Source: Amycolatopsis roodepoortensis
GTDB taxonomy: Bacteria; Actinomycetota; Actinomycetes; Mycobacteriales; Pseudonocardiaceae
Assembly (NCBI RefSeq): GCF_014873915.1
Contig: NZ_JADBEJ010000001.1
Coordinates: 1,798,001-1,862,000, forward strand
Reading direction: 5' to 3'
DNA length: 64,000 bases
Under the pieces are notes generated by a model that searched no databases, was not told the DNA's origin, and saw only the letters and a list, made by a program, of their open reading frames with translations. The translations under genes were made by a program, and so were the position numbers. Of the stretch, positions 15,982 to 24,914 are shown in pieces. The first letter of the stretch is position 1, and each line of letters begins with the position of its first letter.

Positions 15982-17457
15982 ATGCGGACACTCTTGCGTG
16001 GCGGTCGTGTCATCGATCCGGCGACGGGGTTCGACGGCACGGCCGACGTGCTGGTATCCGACGGGGTGGTCACCGCCGTCGGCGAGGGGCTGACCGCGGA
16101 GCCGGGTGACGTGGAGATCGACGTCGCCGGGCTGGTCGTCGGCCCGGGTTTCATCGACCTGCACAGCCACGTGCACACCATCGCCGGCCAGCGGCTCCAG
16201 GCGATGGACGGGGTGACCACGGCGCTCGACCTCGAAGCCGGGTTGATGCCGATCGAGCGTGCCTATGCCGAGGCGGCCGCGGCGGGACGCCCGCTGCACT
16301 ACGGTTTTTCCGCGTCCTGGGGCGCCGCGCGGGCGCAGGTGCTCGCCGGGATCGAGCCGGACGCGAATATCGACAGCGGCCTCGCCGTGCTCGGGAACCC
16401 GGTGTGGCAACGGTCTTCGTCGCCGACGGAGCTCGCCGCCTGGCTGTCCCTTGTGGACGGTGAACTGGCCGCGGGCGCGCTCGGCGTCGGCGTGCTGCTC
16501 GGCTACGCGCCCGACACCGACCCCGGTGAGTTCCTCGCGCTGGCCCGGCTGGCGAAGGAGGCCGGTGCGCCGACATACACCCACGTCCGTGAACTGGTCG
16601 AGGTGAACCCGGCGACACCGATCGACGGTTCGGCCGAGATCGCGATCGTCGCGGCCGAGACCGGTGCCGCGATGCACCACTGTCACGTGAACAGCACGTC
16701 CGGCCACCAGATCGAGCGGGTGCTCGCGGCGCTCGAAACGGGACGGGCGGCCGGGTCGCGGGTGACCGTCGAGGCCTATCCGTACGGGGCGGGCAGCACG
16801 GGGATCGGCGCGGCCTTCCTTTCGCCCGAGCGGTTGAAGATGAAGGGGCTGTCCCCGTCCAGCGTCATCATGCTGGAGTCGGGGGAGCGCATCGCCGACG
16901 AAGGCCGCTTGCTCCAGGTGCGTGCCGAGGATCCCGGCGCGCCGTGCATCCTGGAGTTCCTCGACGAGAGCAGCCCGCACGACCTCGGCCTGCTGCACCA
17001 GGCGCTCGCGTTCCCGGACGCCATCGTCGCCAGCGACGCGCTGCCCGTGTACTGGAAGAACGGCACCAGCGAGAGCACCGAATGGCCGCTCCCGCCCGGC
17101 GGCGCGACACATCCGCGCACCGCCGGCACGTACGCCAAGACGTTGCGTCTCATGGTGCGTGAGAGCAAGGCCTGGACCTGGCTGGAGGCGTTCCGGCGCT
17201 GCTCCTACCTGCCGGCGCGGGTGCTCGACGAGGTCGCCCCCGGGGCGCTGGCCAAGGGGCGGCTCAACGTCGGTGCCGACGCGGACATCGTCGTGATCGA
17301 CCCGCACGCGATCACCGACGCGGCCACCTACTTCGACCCGACCAGGCCCTCCGTCGGCGTCCGGCACCTGTTCGTCTCGGGTGTCCCGGTCGTCACCGAC
17401 GGGAATCTGCGCACGGACGCCTTCCCCGGCAAACCGCTGCGGGGTGAGCCGCGATGA
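15982..17457 (+). CDS. Amidohydrolase, D-aminoacylase-like
   Basis: 491 aa. Metal-dependent hydrolase with the N-terminal beta-sandwich (LLRGGRVIDPATGFDGTADVLV) and the TIM-barrel HxH pair H61/H63 in GPGFIDLHSHVHT. It resembles N-acyl-D-amino acid deacylases and dihydroorotase-type amidohydrolases. YTHVRELVEV and AMHHCHVNST supply further metal-site His, and IVASDALPVYW the catalytic Asp. The C-terminus returns to the sandwich (GRLNVGADADIVVIDP). AGGAGG lies 6 nt before ATG 15982. The next gene overlaps by 4 nt (ATGA), placing it in the N-acyl amino acid operon. Deacylation of N-acyl-(D)-amino acids is the best guess. Confidence 0.88.
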   Translation: MRTLLRGGRVIDPATGFDGTADVLVSDGVVTAVGEGLTAEPGDVEIDVAGLVVGPGFIDLHSHVHTIAGQRLQAMDGVTTALDLEAGLMPIERAYAEAAAAGRPLHYGFSASWGAARAQVLAGIEPDANIDSGLAVLGNPVWQRSSSPTELAAWLSLVDGELAAGALGVGVLLGYAPDTDPGEFLALARLAKEAGAPTYTHVRELVEVNPATPIDGSAEIAIVAAETGAAMHHCHVNSTSGHQIERVLAALETGRAAGSRVTVEAYPYGAGSTGIGAAFLSPERLKMKGLSPSSVIMLESGERIADEGRLLQVRAEDPGAPCILEFLDESSPHDLGLLHQALAFPDAIVASDALPVYWKNGTSESTEWPLPPGGATHPRTAGTYAKTLRLMVRESKAWTWLEAFRRCSYLPARVLDEVAPGALAKGRLNVGADADIVVIDPHAITDAATYFDPTRPSVGVRHLFVSGVPVVTDGNLRTDAFPGKPLRGEPR

Positions 17458-18596
17458 GCGACCTGCTCGCGGACATCGAGACGCTCGTCCGCTGCGAATC
17501 ACCGTCGTCGGACCACGAAGCGGTGGCCCGCAGCGCCGGAGTGGTGGCAGGCCTCGGCCGGAGGCTGCTCGGCGTGGATCCGGAGAGGATCGTCGTCGAC
17601 GGCGTCACCCATCTGCGCTGGAGCTTCGGCGCCGGACCGCCGCGTGTCCTGCTGCTCGGTCACCATGACACGGTGTGGCCGCACGGTTCTCTGGAGACCC
17701 ATCCGTTCTCCGTGCGGGACGGAGTGTTGCGTGGACCCGGATGCTTCGACATGAAGGCGGGAGTCGTGATGGCGTTGCATGCCGCCGCGACCGTGCCCGA
17801 TCGTGACGGACTGTCCATTCTGGTCACCGGTGACGAGGAGATCGGCTCGCCGTCCTCCCGCGCGCTGATCGAGGAGAGCGCCGCGGGGTGCGACGCCGCC
17901 TTCGTGCTGGAGGCCTCGGCGGACGGCGGCGCGCTGAAGTGCCGCCGTAAGGGCGTTTCCCACTACCGGGTGGAGGTGACCGGCCGCGCCGCGCACGCCG
18001 GGCTCGAACCGGAGAAGGGCGTCAACGCGGGAATCGAGATCTCCCACCAGATCCTCGCGGTGGCCGCGCTCGCCGATCCCGGTGCAGGGACCAGTGTGAC
18101 CCCCACCGTCGTCTCGGCGGGAACGACGGTCAACACCGTTCCCGCTGCCGCACGTGTGGCTGTGGACGTCCGTGTCTGGAACGAGGCGGAACAACTCCGT
18201 GTCGACCGGGCCATGCGGGAACTTCGCCCGGTCTTGGCGGACGCCGAGGTCCGGGTGACCGGCGGGATCAACCGCCCGCCGCTCGAAGAAGGCTCGTCGG
18301 CGGCATTGTTCGCCCTGGCGCAGGAGCTGGCGGAGGAGCTCGGTCTCGGAGAACTGAGTTCCGCGTCGGTCGGCGGTGCTTCGGACGGCAACTACACCGC
18401 CGGGATGGGCGTCCCGACCCTGGACGGCCTTGGCGCCGTCGGTGGCGGGGCGCACGCGGATCACGAACACGTCGTCGTGGCGGAACTGCCGCGCCGGACC
18501 GCTTTGCTGGCCGCGCTCGTGGAGAACGTCCTCGCGAAGCGGGGTCCGTCCGGCGCGACGAATCCCGCGGGCGAATCTGGTCGGGCACGACGGTGA
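17454..18596 (+). CDS. M20-family metallohydrolase (glutamate carboxypeptidase/desuccinylase type)
   Basis: 380 aa, di-zinc hydrolase. Zinc-site motifs are LLLGHHDTVWP (H70, D72), GPGCFDMKAG (D99), TGDEEIGS (E128/E129), and a late His in GGGAHADHEHV. The dimerisation domain has GRAAHAGLEPEKGVNAGIE. The family includes carboxypeptidase G2, ArgE and N-acyl-amino acid deacylases. Beside a GNAT and an N-acylamino acid racemase it fits the L-specific N-succinyl/acyl amino acid hydrolase step. Start ATG overlaps the previous stop. Confidence 0.9.
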   Translation: MSDLLADIETLVRCESPSSDHEAVARSAGVVAGLGRRLLGVDPERIVVDGVTHLRWSFGAGPPRVLLLGHHDTVWPHGSLETHPFSVRDGVLRGPGCFDMKAGVVMALHAAATVPDRDGLSILVTGDEEIGSPSSRALIEESAAGCDAAFVLEASADGGALKCRRKGVSHYRVEVTGRAAHAGLEPEKGVNAGIEISHQILAVAALADPGAGTSVTPTVVSAGTTVNTVPAAARVAVDVRVWNEAEQLRVDRAMRELRPVLADAEVRVTGGINRPPLEEGSSAALFALAQELAEELGLGELSSASVGGASDGNYTAGMGVPTLDGLGAVGGGAHADHEHVVVAELPRRTALLAALVENVLAKRGPSGATNPAGESGRARR

Positions 18597-18627
18597 CTCG
18601 GCCGACGCACCGGGAAAGGATTGCCCC

Positions 18628-19512
18628 GTGACGAATCTCGCTACGAACGCGGACAGCCCGGCACCGGCGGTGGTGCGTGACGAGGCTGTCGCCGCCGCGC
18701 GGGCCGCGGCCGTGGCTTCGGGCGTCGAAATCCGCGAACTGACCGAAATCGCCGATCTTGCCGCGGTGGTCGGCCTGTTCGAGTCGATCTGGCGGTCCGG
18801 GCCGGGCGGCAGACCGGTGAGCACGGAACTGCTGCGCGCGATGTCCACGGCCGGGAACTACGTCGCGGGCGCGTTCGCGAACGGTGAACTGCTGGGCGCC
18901 TGTTTCGGTTTCTTCGGGAGCCCCGGAAAGGCGAGCCTGCACAGCCATATCGCCGGTGTCGCCAAGGCGGGCGCGGGCCGCGGGATCGGGCACGCGCTCA
19001 AACTGCACCAGCGCGGGTGGGCACTGCTGCAGGACGTCTCGGTGATCACCTGGACGTTCGACCCGCTGGTGCGGCGCAACGCCTACTTCAACCTCGGCAA
19101 ACTCGGCGCGCGCCCGATCGGCTACCTGCGCGACTTCTACGGTCCGATGGAGGACGACATCAACGGTTCGGGCGATACCGACCGGCTGATGGTCGGCTGG
19201 AACCTCCGGAGCCCGGAGGTCCGCGCCGCCGCCTTCGGCGAGCCGGTCCTGATCGACGCGGAAGCGCTGGGCGCGGCGAAGGCGCTCACGGTCGGCCCCG
19301 ACGGCGGCCCGAGCATCGGATCCACCGCCGGGCCGACCGTCCTCGTCGCGGTCCCGCCCGACATCGAACGGTTGCGCCGCACCGATCCCGGTCGCGGCAA
19401 CGCGTGGCGCGTCGCCCTACGCGAAGTCCTCGGCGGACTGATGGCGGACAACGCCCGGGTCGCCGGTTTCGATCGTGCCGGCTGGTACGTGATCTCCAAG
19501 GAGCAGTCGTGA
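18628..19512 (+). CDS. GNAT-family N-acyltransferase, candidate amino acid N-succinyltransferase
   Basis: 294 aa. GCN5-related fold: IRELTEIADLAAVVGLFESIW, then NYVAGAFANGELLGACFGFFG (beta4), the acyl-CoA pyrophosphate loop GVAKAGAGRGIGHALKLHQR (R/QxxGxG/A form), and a C-terminal extension with NAYFNLGKLGARP. Members next to N-succinylamino acid racemases in Geobacillus catalyse N-succinylation of D-amino acids; this gene occupies the same place. GTG 18628 has AAAGGA upstream at good spacing. Its stop overlaps the racemase start (GTGA). Acyl donor and substrate cannot be read from sequence. Confidence 0.87.
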   Translation: MTNLATNADSPAPAVVRDEAVAAARAAAVASGVEIRELTEIADLAAVVGLFESIWRSGPGGRPVSTELLRAMSTAGNYVAGAFANGELLGACFGFFGSPGKASLHSHIAGVAKAGAGRGIGHALKLHQRGWALLQDVSVITWTFDPLVRRNAYFNLGKLGARPIGYLRDFYGPMEDDINGSGDTDRLMVGWNLRSPEVRAAAFGEPVLIDAEALGAAKALTVGPDGGPSIGSTAGPTVLVAVPPDIERLRRTDPGRGNAWRVALREVLGGLMADNARVAGFDRAGWYVISKEQS

Positions 19513-20615
19513 AACTCAGCGGTGTGGAACTGCGCCGGGTCCGGATGCCGCTCGTGGCCCCGTTCCGGACGTCGTTCGGGACCCAGTCCGAACGGGAACT
19601 GCTGCTCGTCCGCGCGGTGACCCCGGCGGGCGAGGGCTGGGGCGAATGCGTGGCGATGGAGGCGCCGCTCTACTCGTCGGAGTACAACGACGCCGCCGAG
19701 CACGTGCTGCGGAACCACCTGATCCCGGCCCTGCTGGCCGCCGAGGACGTGACCGCGCACAAGGTGACGCCGTCGCTGGCGAAGTTCAAGGGCCACCGGA
19801 TGGCGAAGGGCGCGTTGGAGATGGCGGTCCTCGACGCCGAACTCCGCGCGCACGAACGGTCCTTCGCGGCCGAGCTGGGGTCCACCCGGGACTCCGTGGC
19901 CTGCGGGGTCTCGGTCGGCATCATGGACTCGATCCCGCATCTGCTCGACGTCGTCGGCGGCTACCTCGACGAGGGCTACGTCCGGATCAAGCTCAAGATC
20001 GAACCCGGCTGGGACGTCGAGCCGGTCCGCCGGGTGCGTGAGCGCTTCGGCGACGACGTGCTGCTCCAGGTCGACGCGAACACCGCATACACCCTGGGCG
20101 ACGCGCCCCTGCTGTCCCGGCTCGACCCGTTCGACCTCCTGCTGATCGAGCAGCCGCTCGAAGAGGAGGACGTGCTCGGCCACGCCGAACTGGCCAAGCG
20201 GATCCGGACACCGATCTGCCTCGACGAGTCGATCGTCTCGGCCAAGGCCGCCGCGGACGCGATCAAGCTCGGCGCCTGCCAGATCGTCAACATCAAACCG
20301 GGCCGGGTCGGCGGGTACCTCGAAGCCCGCCGGGTGCACGACGTCTGCGCGGCGCACGGCGTCGCGGTGTGGTGCGGCGGGATGATCGAGACCGGCCTCG
20401 GCCGGGCGGCCAACGTCGCGCTGGCCTCGCTGCCCGGATTCACACTGCCGGGTGACACCTCGGCGTCCGGCCGGTTCTACCGCACCGACATCACCGAACC
20501 GTTCGTGCTCGACGCCGGGCACCTGCCGGTACCGACCGGACCGGGACTCGGCGTGACTCCGATTCCCGATCTTCTGGACGAGGTCACCACGGAGAAAGCG
20601 TGGATCGGTTCGTAG
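19509..20615 (+). CDS. N-acylamino acid racemase / o-succinylbenzoate synthase-type enolase
   Basis: 368-aa MLE-subgroup enolase superfamily enzyme. Catalytic residues sit exactly where they do in the characterised Amycolatopsis enzyme: K163 in IKLKIEP (acid/base), metal ligands D189 (QVDANTAY), E214 (LIEQPLEEE) and D239 (CLDESI), and K263 (NIKPGRVGG, the other acid/base). From memory, nearly the whole sequence matches Amycolatopsis N-acylamino acid racemase, which also has OSBS activity. It interconverts N-acyl (N-succinyl) D- and L-amino acids. GTG 19509 overlaps the GNAT stop, giving translational coupling. No menaquinone genes adjoin, so racemisation is the likelier role. Confidence 0.96.
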   Translation: MKLSGVELRRVRMPLVAPFRTSFGTQSERELLLVRAVTPAGEGWGECVAMEAPLYSSEYNDAAEHVLRNHLIPALLAAEDVTAHKVTPSLAKFKGHRMAKGALEMAVLDAELRAHERSFAAELGSTRDSVACGVSVGIMDSIPHLLDVVGGYLDEGYVRIKLKIEPGWDVEPVRRVRERFGDDVLLQVDANTAYTLGDAPLLSRLDPFDLLLIEQPLEEEDVLGHAELAKRIRTPICLDESIVSAKAAADAIKLGACQIVNIKPGRVGGYLEARRVHDVCAAHGVAVWCGGMIETGLGRAANVALASLPGFTLPGDTSASGRFYRTDITEPFVLDAGHLPVPTGPGLGVTPIPDLLDEVTTEKAWIGS

Positions 20616-20626
20616 CGGGCTACGAA
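20609..20626. terminator. 8-bp hairpin at the end of the racemase gene
   Basis: TTCGTAGC (20609-20616) pairs with GCTACGAA (20619-20626) across a GG loop and includes the racemase TAG. It is a short stem without a U-tract, so either a weak terminator or an operator for the PucR gene that starts 66 bp later. Confidence 0.4.
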
Positions 20627-20691
20627 ATCCGGGGCTAGATTTGGTCGGATCGGACCAGTCGGTTCGGTGAGGCCGGGTTTAACTTCGGGGG

Positions 20692-22362
20692 GTGCTGACA
20701 CCGGTGCCCAGCAAGCCGCACACGAGCTTGGGACGCGTCCTCGAGGACCTCGGGGACGTGCTCCTGGAGCCGGTCGTGGTCGGCCGGACCACCCGCAAGC
20801 AGCTCGGCGGGGTGGTCATCCACGATCCGCACGACGAATCCGAAATCCCTGGCGGGGCCGTCGTGCTCGGCGTCGGGGTGCGGGACCGGGACGAGGTCGT
20901 CCGCCTCTTGCACGACGTGGGTGCGCGAGGAGCGGCGGCGCTCGTCGTCCGGTCTCCCGTCACCCCGGCGCCGGAACTCCGGCGGGCCGCGGAGTCGTCC
21001 GGCGTCGCCCTGCTCGGGCTCGCGCGCGGCGCTTCCTGGGCGCAGCTCGCCGCCATGTTGAGGACGTTGCTCGCCGAAGAGGACGTCGGCGAGGTCTCGC
21101 CGCAGACCCTCGGCGGAATGCCTTCGGGTGATCTGTTCGCGCTGGCCAACGCGATCGCCGCGCTCATCGACGCGCCGGTGACCATCGAGGATCGCAACAA
21201 CCGGATTCTCGCGTTCTCCGGACGCCAGGACGAGGCGGACCCGTCCCGGGTGGAAACCATCCTCGGCAGGCAGGTGCCGGAGCGGTTCGCCCGCGGCCTC
21301 GAACAGGACGGCGTCTTCGAGAAGCTGTACCGGGACCACGCGCCCGTGTACGTCGATCCGCAGCGGTACGACGACAACGCCATCGCGCTTCCCCGCGTGG
21401 CGCTCGCCGTCCGCGCCGGCGACGAGGTGCTCGGCTCGATCTGGGCGGCGGTCAGGGAACCGCTCAGCGCGGAGCGCACCCAGGCGTTGATCGACGCCGC
21501 CAAGCTCGTCGCGTTGCACCTGCTCCGGTTGCGCGCGGGCGCCGACGTCGAACGGCGGTTGCGCGCGGATCTGGTGAGCACGGCACTCGAAGGAGGCTCC
21601 GGCGCGCCGGAGGCCATCGCCCGGCTCGGATTGCTCGGCCAGCCGTCGATCGTGCTCGCGATGGGCCTGCTCGGTGCGCCCGACCCCGAGGACGACCTCC
21701 GGCTGGTCGCGGATCGCCAGCGGGTCGCCGACGCGCTGGCCATGCACCTGAGCGCCGTCCAGCCGCGTTCGGCCGTGGCCCTGGTCGGCGACGTCGCCTA
21801 CGGCATCCTGCCGATGCCCGGCGGTCAGACCGACTGCCAGGAGCGTTCGGTGCGGGTCGCGTCGACCTTCCTGGAGCGCACGGGCCGCCGGGCGGCGGCC
21901 GCGATCGGCATCGGACCGCTCGCACTCGACGCGTCCGGACTCCACGCCTCCCGCGACGGGGCGGACCGGGCGTTGCGCGTGCTGCTCACCAACGGCGGCG
22001 CCAAACGCGTCGCGACCGCCGAAGACGTCCACGTCGACGCGCTCATGCTGGAGCTGGCCGACCTCGCCACGGCCAGGGGAGACGTCGCGACCGGACCGGT
22101 CGCGCGGTTGCTCGCCTACGACGCCCAGCACCAGTCACAACTGGTGCACACCCTTCGGTGCTGGCTCGACGCCTTCGGTGACATCGGGGCCGCGTCCGCG
22201 TCGGCCTACGTCCATCCGAACACCTTCCGCTACCGGCTGCGGCGCCTCGCCGAAGTCGGCGAGATCGACCTCGACGACGCGGGGGAGCGGTTCGCCGCGA
22301 TGCTGCAATTGCGGCTGCTGCCCCGTGACGCGCGGACCGGGCCGCCGGGCGCCGAAGACTGA
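20692..22362 (+). CDS. PucR-family transcriptional regulator
   Basis: 556 aa. An N-terminal ligand-type region (about 1-130) with alternating hydrophobic strands is followed by a GAF-like/CdaR middle domain. A C-terminal PucR HTH (YVHPNTFRYRLRRLAEVGEIDL) ends the protein. PucR/CdaR regulators typically activate adjacent amino acid or purine catabolic genes in response to the substrate. Placement between the racemase operon and an MFS carrier suggests it controls both. GTG 20692 directly follows a G-tract; GTG 20704 is an alternative with better spacing. Confidence 0.92.
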   Translation: MLTPVPSKPHTSLGRVLEDLGDVLLEPVVVGRTTRKQLGGVVIHDPHDESEIPGGAVVLGVGVRDRDEVVRLLHDVGARGAAALVVRSPVTPAPELRRAAESSGVALLGLARGASWAQLAAMLRTLLAEEDVGEVSPQTLGGMPSGDLFALANAIAALIDAPVTIEDRNNRILAFSGRQDEADPSRVETILGRQVPERFARGLEQDGVFEKLYRDHAPVYVDPQRYDDNAIALPRVALAVRAGDEVLGSIWAAVREPLSAERTQALIDAAKLVALHLLRLRAGADVERRLRADLVSTALEGGSGAPEAIARLGLLGQPSIVLAMGLLGAPDPEDDLRLVADRQRVADALAMHLSAVQPRSAVALVGDVAYGILPMPGGQTDCQERSVRVASTFLERTGRRAAAAIGIGPLALDASGLHASRDGADRALRVLLTNGGAKRVATAEDVHVDALMLELADLATARGDVATGPVARLLAYDAQHQSQLVHTLRCWLDAFGDIGAASASAYVHPNTFRYRLRRLAEVGEIDLDDAGERFAAMLQLRLLPRDARTGPPGAED

Positions 22363-22394
22363 CCTTGGTCTCCTGTCCCGAAAGGACGGCCGAT

Positions 22395-22414
22395 GTTCGT
22401 GTGATCGGACGAAC
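22395..22414. promoter_or_regulatory. GTTCGT-N8-ACGAAC dyad upstream of the MFS gene
   Basis: Perfect 6-bp arms at 22395-22400 and 22409-22414 lie 90-109 bp upstream of the carrier start. The centre contains GATCGGAC, which also occurs upstream of the PucR gene (20647-20654). A shared regulator, possibly PucR itself, could bind both. Weak evidence. Confidence 0.35.
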
Positions 22415-22503
22415 TCCGCCCGGCGACCGCGTTTCAGAATGAGTGATCGGCGCCACGCTCGCGCCGTTCTTCCTTTCTCTCCCGAAGATCCCGCGGAGGC
22501 GCC

Positions 22504-23772
22504 ATGACGGCAGTGGTCGACGAGGACACCTGGACAGCACGGCGGATCAACCGGACGGCGCTCATCACGATGGTGGTGATGGTGTGCGCGTGGGCGGTCG
22601 ACTACATCGACCGGTTCTCGATCGGGATGGCGCTGCCGATGATCGGCGCCGAATTCGAGCTCAGCAAGACCGAACAGGGCTGGCTCGTCACCGTGTTCGC
22701 GCTGGTGTACATGGTCTGCCAGATCCCGGCGGGTTTCCTCGCCGACCGATACGGCTCACGCGGGCCGATGCTGGTGACGCTGCTGCTCTGGTCGGCGTTC
22801 ACCGCGATGACCGGGATGGCGGGCACCTTCGGCATGCTGCTCGTCGTCCGTGGCCTTTTCGGTGTATGCCAAGGACTTTTCCCGGCGGCGTCGTTCAAGG
22901 CGATCGCCGAACGGACCACCCCCGGCAATCGCGCGACGGTGACCGGCGTGATGCTGTCCGCGGGCGGTATCGGCGCCGGCCTGGCGCCGCTGATCGTCGG
23001 CCCGCTGCTGATGGCGGTCGGCTGGCGGCACACGTTCTTCTGGATGGCAGGCGTCGGCGCGCTCATCGGCGTGGCCGTGTGGACGATCCTGCCGAAGGCA
23101 CTGCCCGAAAGGCTGAGCAGCCTTCCGCGCGACGAGGTCAAAACCCCCGAGGTGTCCCGGAAACAGGTGCTGAAGTCGCCGGTGATCTGGAAGTTCACCC
23201 TGCTGTTCTGCGTCACCAACATGCTCAACTACGGGATGATCACCTGGGTGCCCAGCTACCTGCTGGAGTCGAGGGGACTGTCGCTGAGCCAGACCGGGAT
23301 CCTGGCCGCGATCCCGATGCTGGTCAGCATCGGTACGACCATTCTCGGCGGCTGGCTGTTCGACCGGTACTTCCACGATCACGGCCGCTGGTACCTCGGC
23401 TCGATCTCGCTGGTGACCGTGGTCCTGCTGACGTTGATGGTGAACGCGGACAGCACCGCGGAGTTCACCCTCTACGAGACGCTCGCCCTCGCGGTGTTCG
23501 GTATGGCGACGATGGCCGTTTTCGGCCTGCCGCTACGAGTGCTGCCCACCGCGGTGACCGGGATCGGTATGGGAGTGATGAACTTCGGCGGCCAGGTGGC
23601 GGGCGCTGTCGCCCCGGTCGCGATGGGGTGGCTCGCCGACACCTTCTCCTACACCGCCGCGTTCGGATTCCTCATCGGTACCACGTTCCTCACCGCCGTG
23701 ATGGCGTTCTGGGTGCCGCAGAACCCGGGGCAGTTCTCTTTCGCGCCAGCCAAAACCAGCTCGGCCGCGTGA
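22504..23772 (+). CDS. MFS transporter, anion:cation symporter-like
   Basis: 422 aa, 12 TM helices. TM1 AWAVDYIDRFSIGMALPMIG and loop motif GFLADRYGSRGPM are typical of the ACS (organic acid:proton symporter) family; FGVCQGLFPAASFKAIAERT is the helix 4 signature. It follows the PucR gene in the same direction and probably imports a carboxylate such as an N-acyl amino acid or related acid. GGAGG precedes ATG 22504. Substrate inferred from context only. Confidence 0.88.
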   Translation: MTAVVDEDTWTARRINRTALITMVVMVCAWAVDYIDRFSIGMALPMIGAEFELSKTEQGWLVTVFALVYMVCQIPAGFLADRYGSRGPMLVTLLLWSAFTAMTGMAGTFGMLLVVRGLFGVCQGLFPAASFKAIAERTTPGNRATVTGVMLSAGGIGAGLAPLIVGPLLMAVGWRHTFFWMAGVGALIGVAVWTILPKALPERLSSLPRDEVKTPEVSRKQVLKSPVIWKFTLLFCVTNMLNYGMITWVPSYLLESRGLSLSQTGILAAIPMLVSIGTTILGGWLFDRYFHDHGRWYLGSISLVTVVLLTLMVNADSTAEFTLYETLALAVFGMATMAVFGLPLRVLPTAVTGIGMGVMNFGGQVAGAVAPVAMGWLADTFSYTAAFGFLIGTTFLTAVMAFWVPQNPGQFSFAPAKTSSAA

Positions 23773-23790
23773 GTGTTCGGTAGTTCGGCG

Positions 23791-23849
23791 CGTGTCGCGA
23801 AAGCCACTTTCGGGACGCCTGATGTCCCGAAAGTGGCTTTCGCGACACG
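23791..23849. repeat. GCGAAAGCCACTTTCG-type dispersed palindrome, copy 1
   Basis: Perfect 26-bp arms at 23791-23816 and 23824-23849 with a 7-nt loop. The core CGAAAGCCACTTTCG is itself almost palindromic. Five such units occur in the window (23791, 23909, 31254, 31357, 41491), always at gene ends. Likely terminator after the MFS gene. Confidence 0.85.
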
Positions 23850-23908
23850 GCGTGCTCACGACCACCTGGGCCCTATGCCCACCTGCCACGTGAGCCACCG
23901 GAAGACGT

Positions 23909-23957
23909 TGCGAAAGCCACTTTCGCAACCTTCAACGTTGCGAAAGTGGCTTTCGCA
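23909..23957. repeat. GCGAAAGCCACTTTCG-type dispersed palindrome, copy 2
   Basis: Perfect 21-bp arms at 23909-23929 and 23937-23957 with loop CTTCAAC. Each arm is internally self-complementary (GTTGCGAAAG..CTTTCGCAAC), so the transcript can fold as one long hairpin or two short ones. It ends 42 bp before the beta-lactamase-like start. Confidence 0.85.
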
Positions 23958-23999
23958 TCACCGCCCCGGCCCACCTCGCCTCGACCAGACAGGAGTCCC

Positions 24000-24914
24000 A
24001 TGCCCACCGAGTCCGAAGTAATCGAAACGATCACCGAACGAGCGGAGGAGGCCGGCGTCCGCGTCCGGTTGCACGCGGCCGAAATCGACGGCACCCGGCG
24101 GATCGGCGTCGACGAGCACGCCCCGGTCGTCACGGCGTCGGTCTTCAAGGTCCCGATCGCGCTGGAGCTGGCGAAGCAGGGCGCCGAGGGCGGGCTCGAC
24201 CTCGGCGAGCAAATCACCGTCCCACCCGGACACCCCACGCCGAGCCCGTACGGCCTCGCCACCTTCCGGCACGAGATCTCGATGTCCTGGTACGACCTCG
24301 CGATCCTGATGATCGGGATCAGCGACAACGTCGCCACCGACCTGATCCTCGACCGCGTCGGGAAGGCCGCGACGGAGAAAACGTTGCGCGGCCTCGGTTT
24401 CGAGCACACCACCGTGTCACAGGATTGCGGGGAGGTACTCCGCGGTATCGGCGAAGACCTCGGGATCTCCTACGAGGACGACGAAAGACTGCTGACCGAA
24501 CTCCCGATGGAGCGCATCGCGTCGTTGCACGCGCTCCGGCCGGAGCACACCTGTGCCACGACGGCCGAGGAGATCACCAGGTTGCTCGGGATGATCTGGC
24601 GTGACGAGGCCGCGTCGCCGTCCGCGTGCGCGGACGTCCGGCGCTGGATGGAACTCCAGGTGTGGCCGCACCGGCTCCGGTCCGGGTTCCCGGACGACGG
24701 GATCCGCGTCAGCGGCAAGACCGGGACACTTCCGTCGGTGCGCAACGAGGTCGGCGTGGTCGAGTATCCCGACGGCGGCCGTTACGCGGTCGGAGTCTTC
24801 ACCGACGCCGTCGACGCACGGTCCCGGGTGCCGGAGCGGGACGCGTTCATCGGGTTCGCCGCGGCGCGGGCCGTCGAATGGCTCAGGCTTTCCGGCGAGC
24901 CAGATGGCGAATGA
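24000..24914 (+). CDS. Class A beta-lactamase-like serine hydrolase without signal peptide
   Basis: 304 aa. The penicillin-binding fold motifs are all present: SxxK at S47-K50 (TASVFKVPIAL), SDN at 108-110 (GISDNVATDLI) and KTG at 240-242 (VSGKTGTLPSVRNEVG). There is no obvious signal peptide or lipobox, so a cytoplasmic location is predicted, which is unusual for a true beta-lactamase. The omega-loop Glu is not obvious by eye. Relatives in actinobacteria are annotated beta-lactamase-related hydrolases. AGGAG lies upstream of ATG 24000. Whether it hydrolyses beta-lactams is open. Confidence 0.87.
   Translation: MPTESEVIETITERAEEAGVRVRLHAAEIDGTRRIGVDEHAPVVTASVFKVPIALELAKQGAEGGLDLGEQITVPPGHPTPSPYGLATFRHEISMSWYDLAILMIGISDNVATDLILDRVGKAATEKTLRGLGFEHTTVSQDCGEVLRGIGEDLGISYEDDERLLTELPMERIASLHALRPEHTCATTAEEITRLLGMIWRDEAASPSACADVRRWMELQVWPHRLRSGFPDDGIRVSGKTGTLPSVRNEVGVVEYPDGGRYAVGVFTDAVDARSRVPERDAFIGFAAARAVEWLRLSGEPDGE

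Noticed and set aside
19509..20615. o-Succinylbenzoate synthase (MenC) as the primary role of the racemase gene
   Set aside because: The Amycolatopsis enzyme has this activity in vitro, but no menaquinone gene is nearby while N-acyl amino acid enzymes are coupled to it.
23791..23957. Paired palindromes as a CRISPR array
   Set aside because: Only two units, no regular spacers, imperfect identity, no cas genes. They belong to a dispersed repeat family found at other gene ends.
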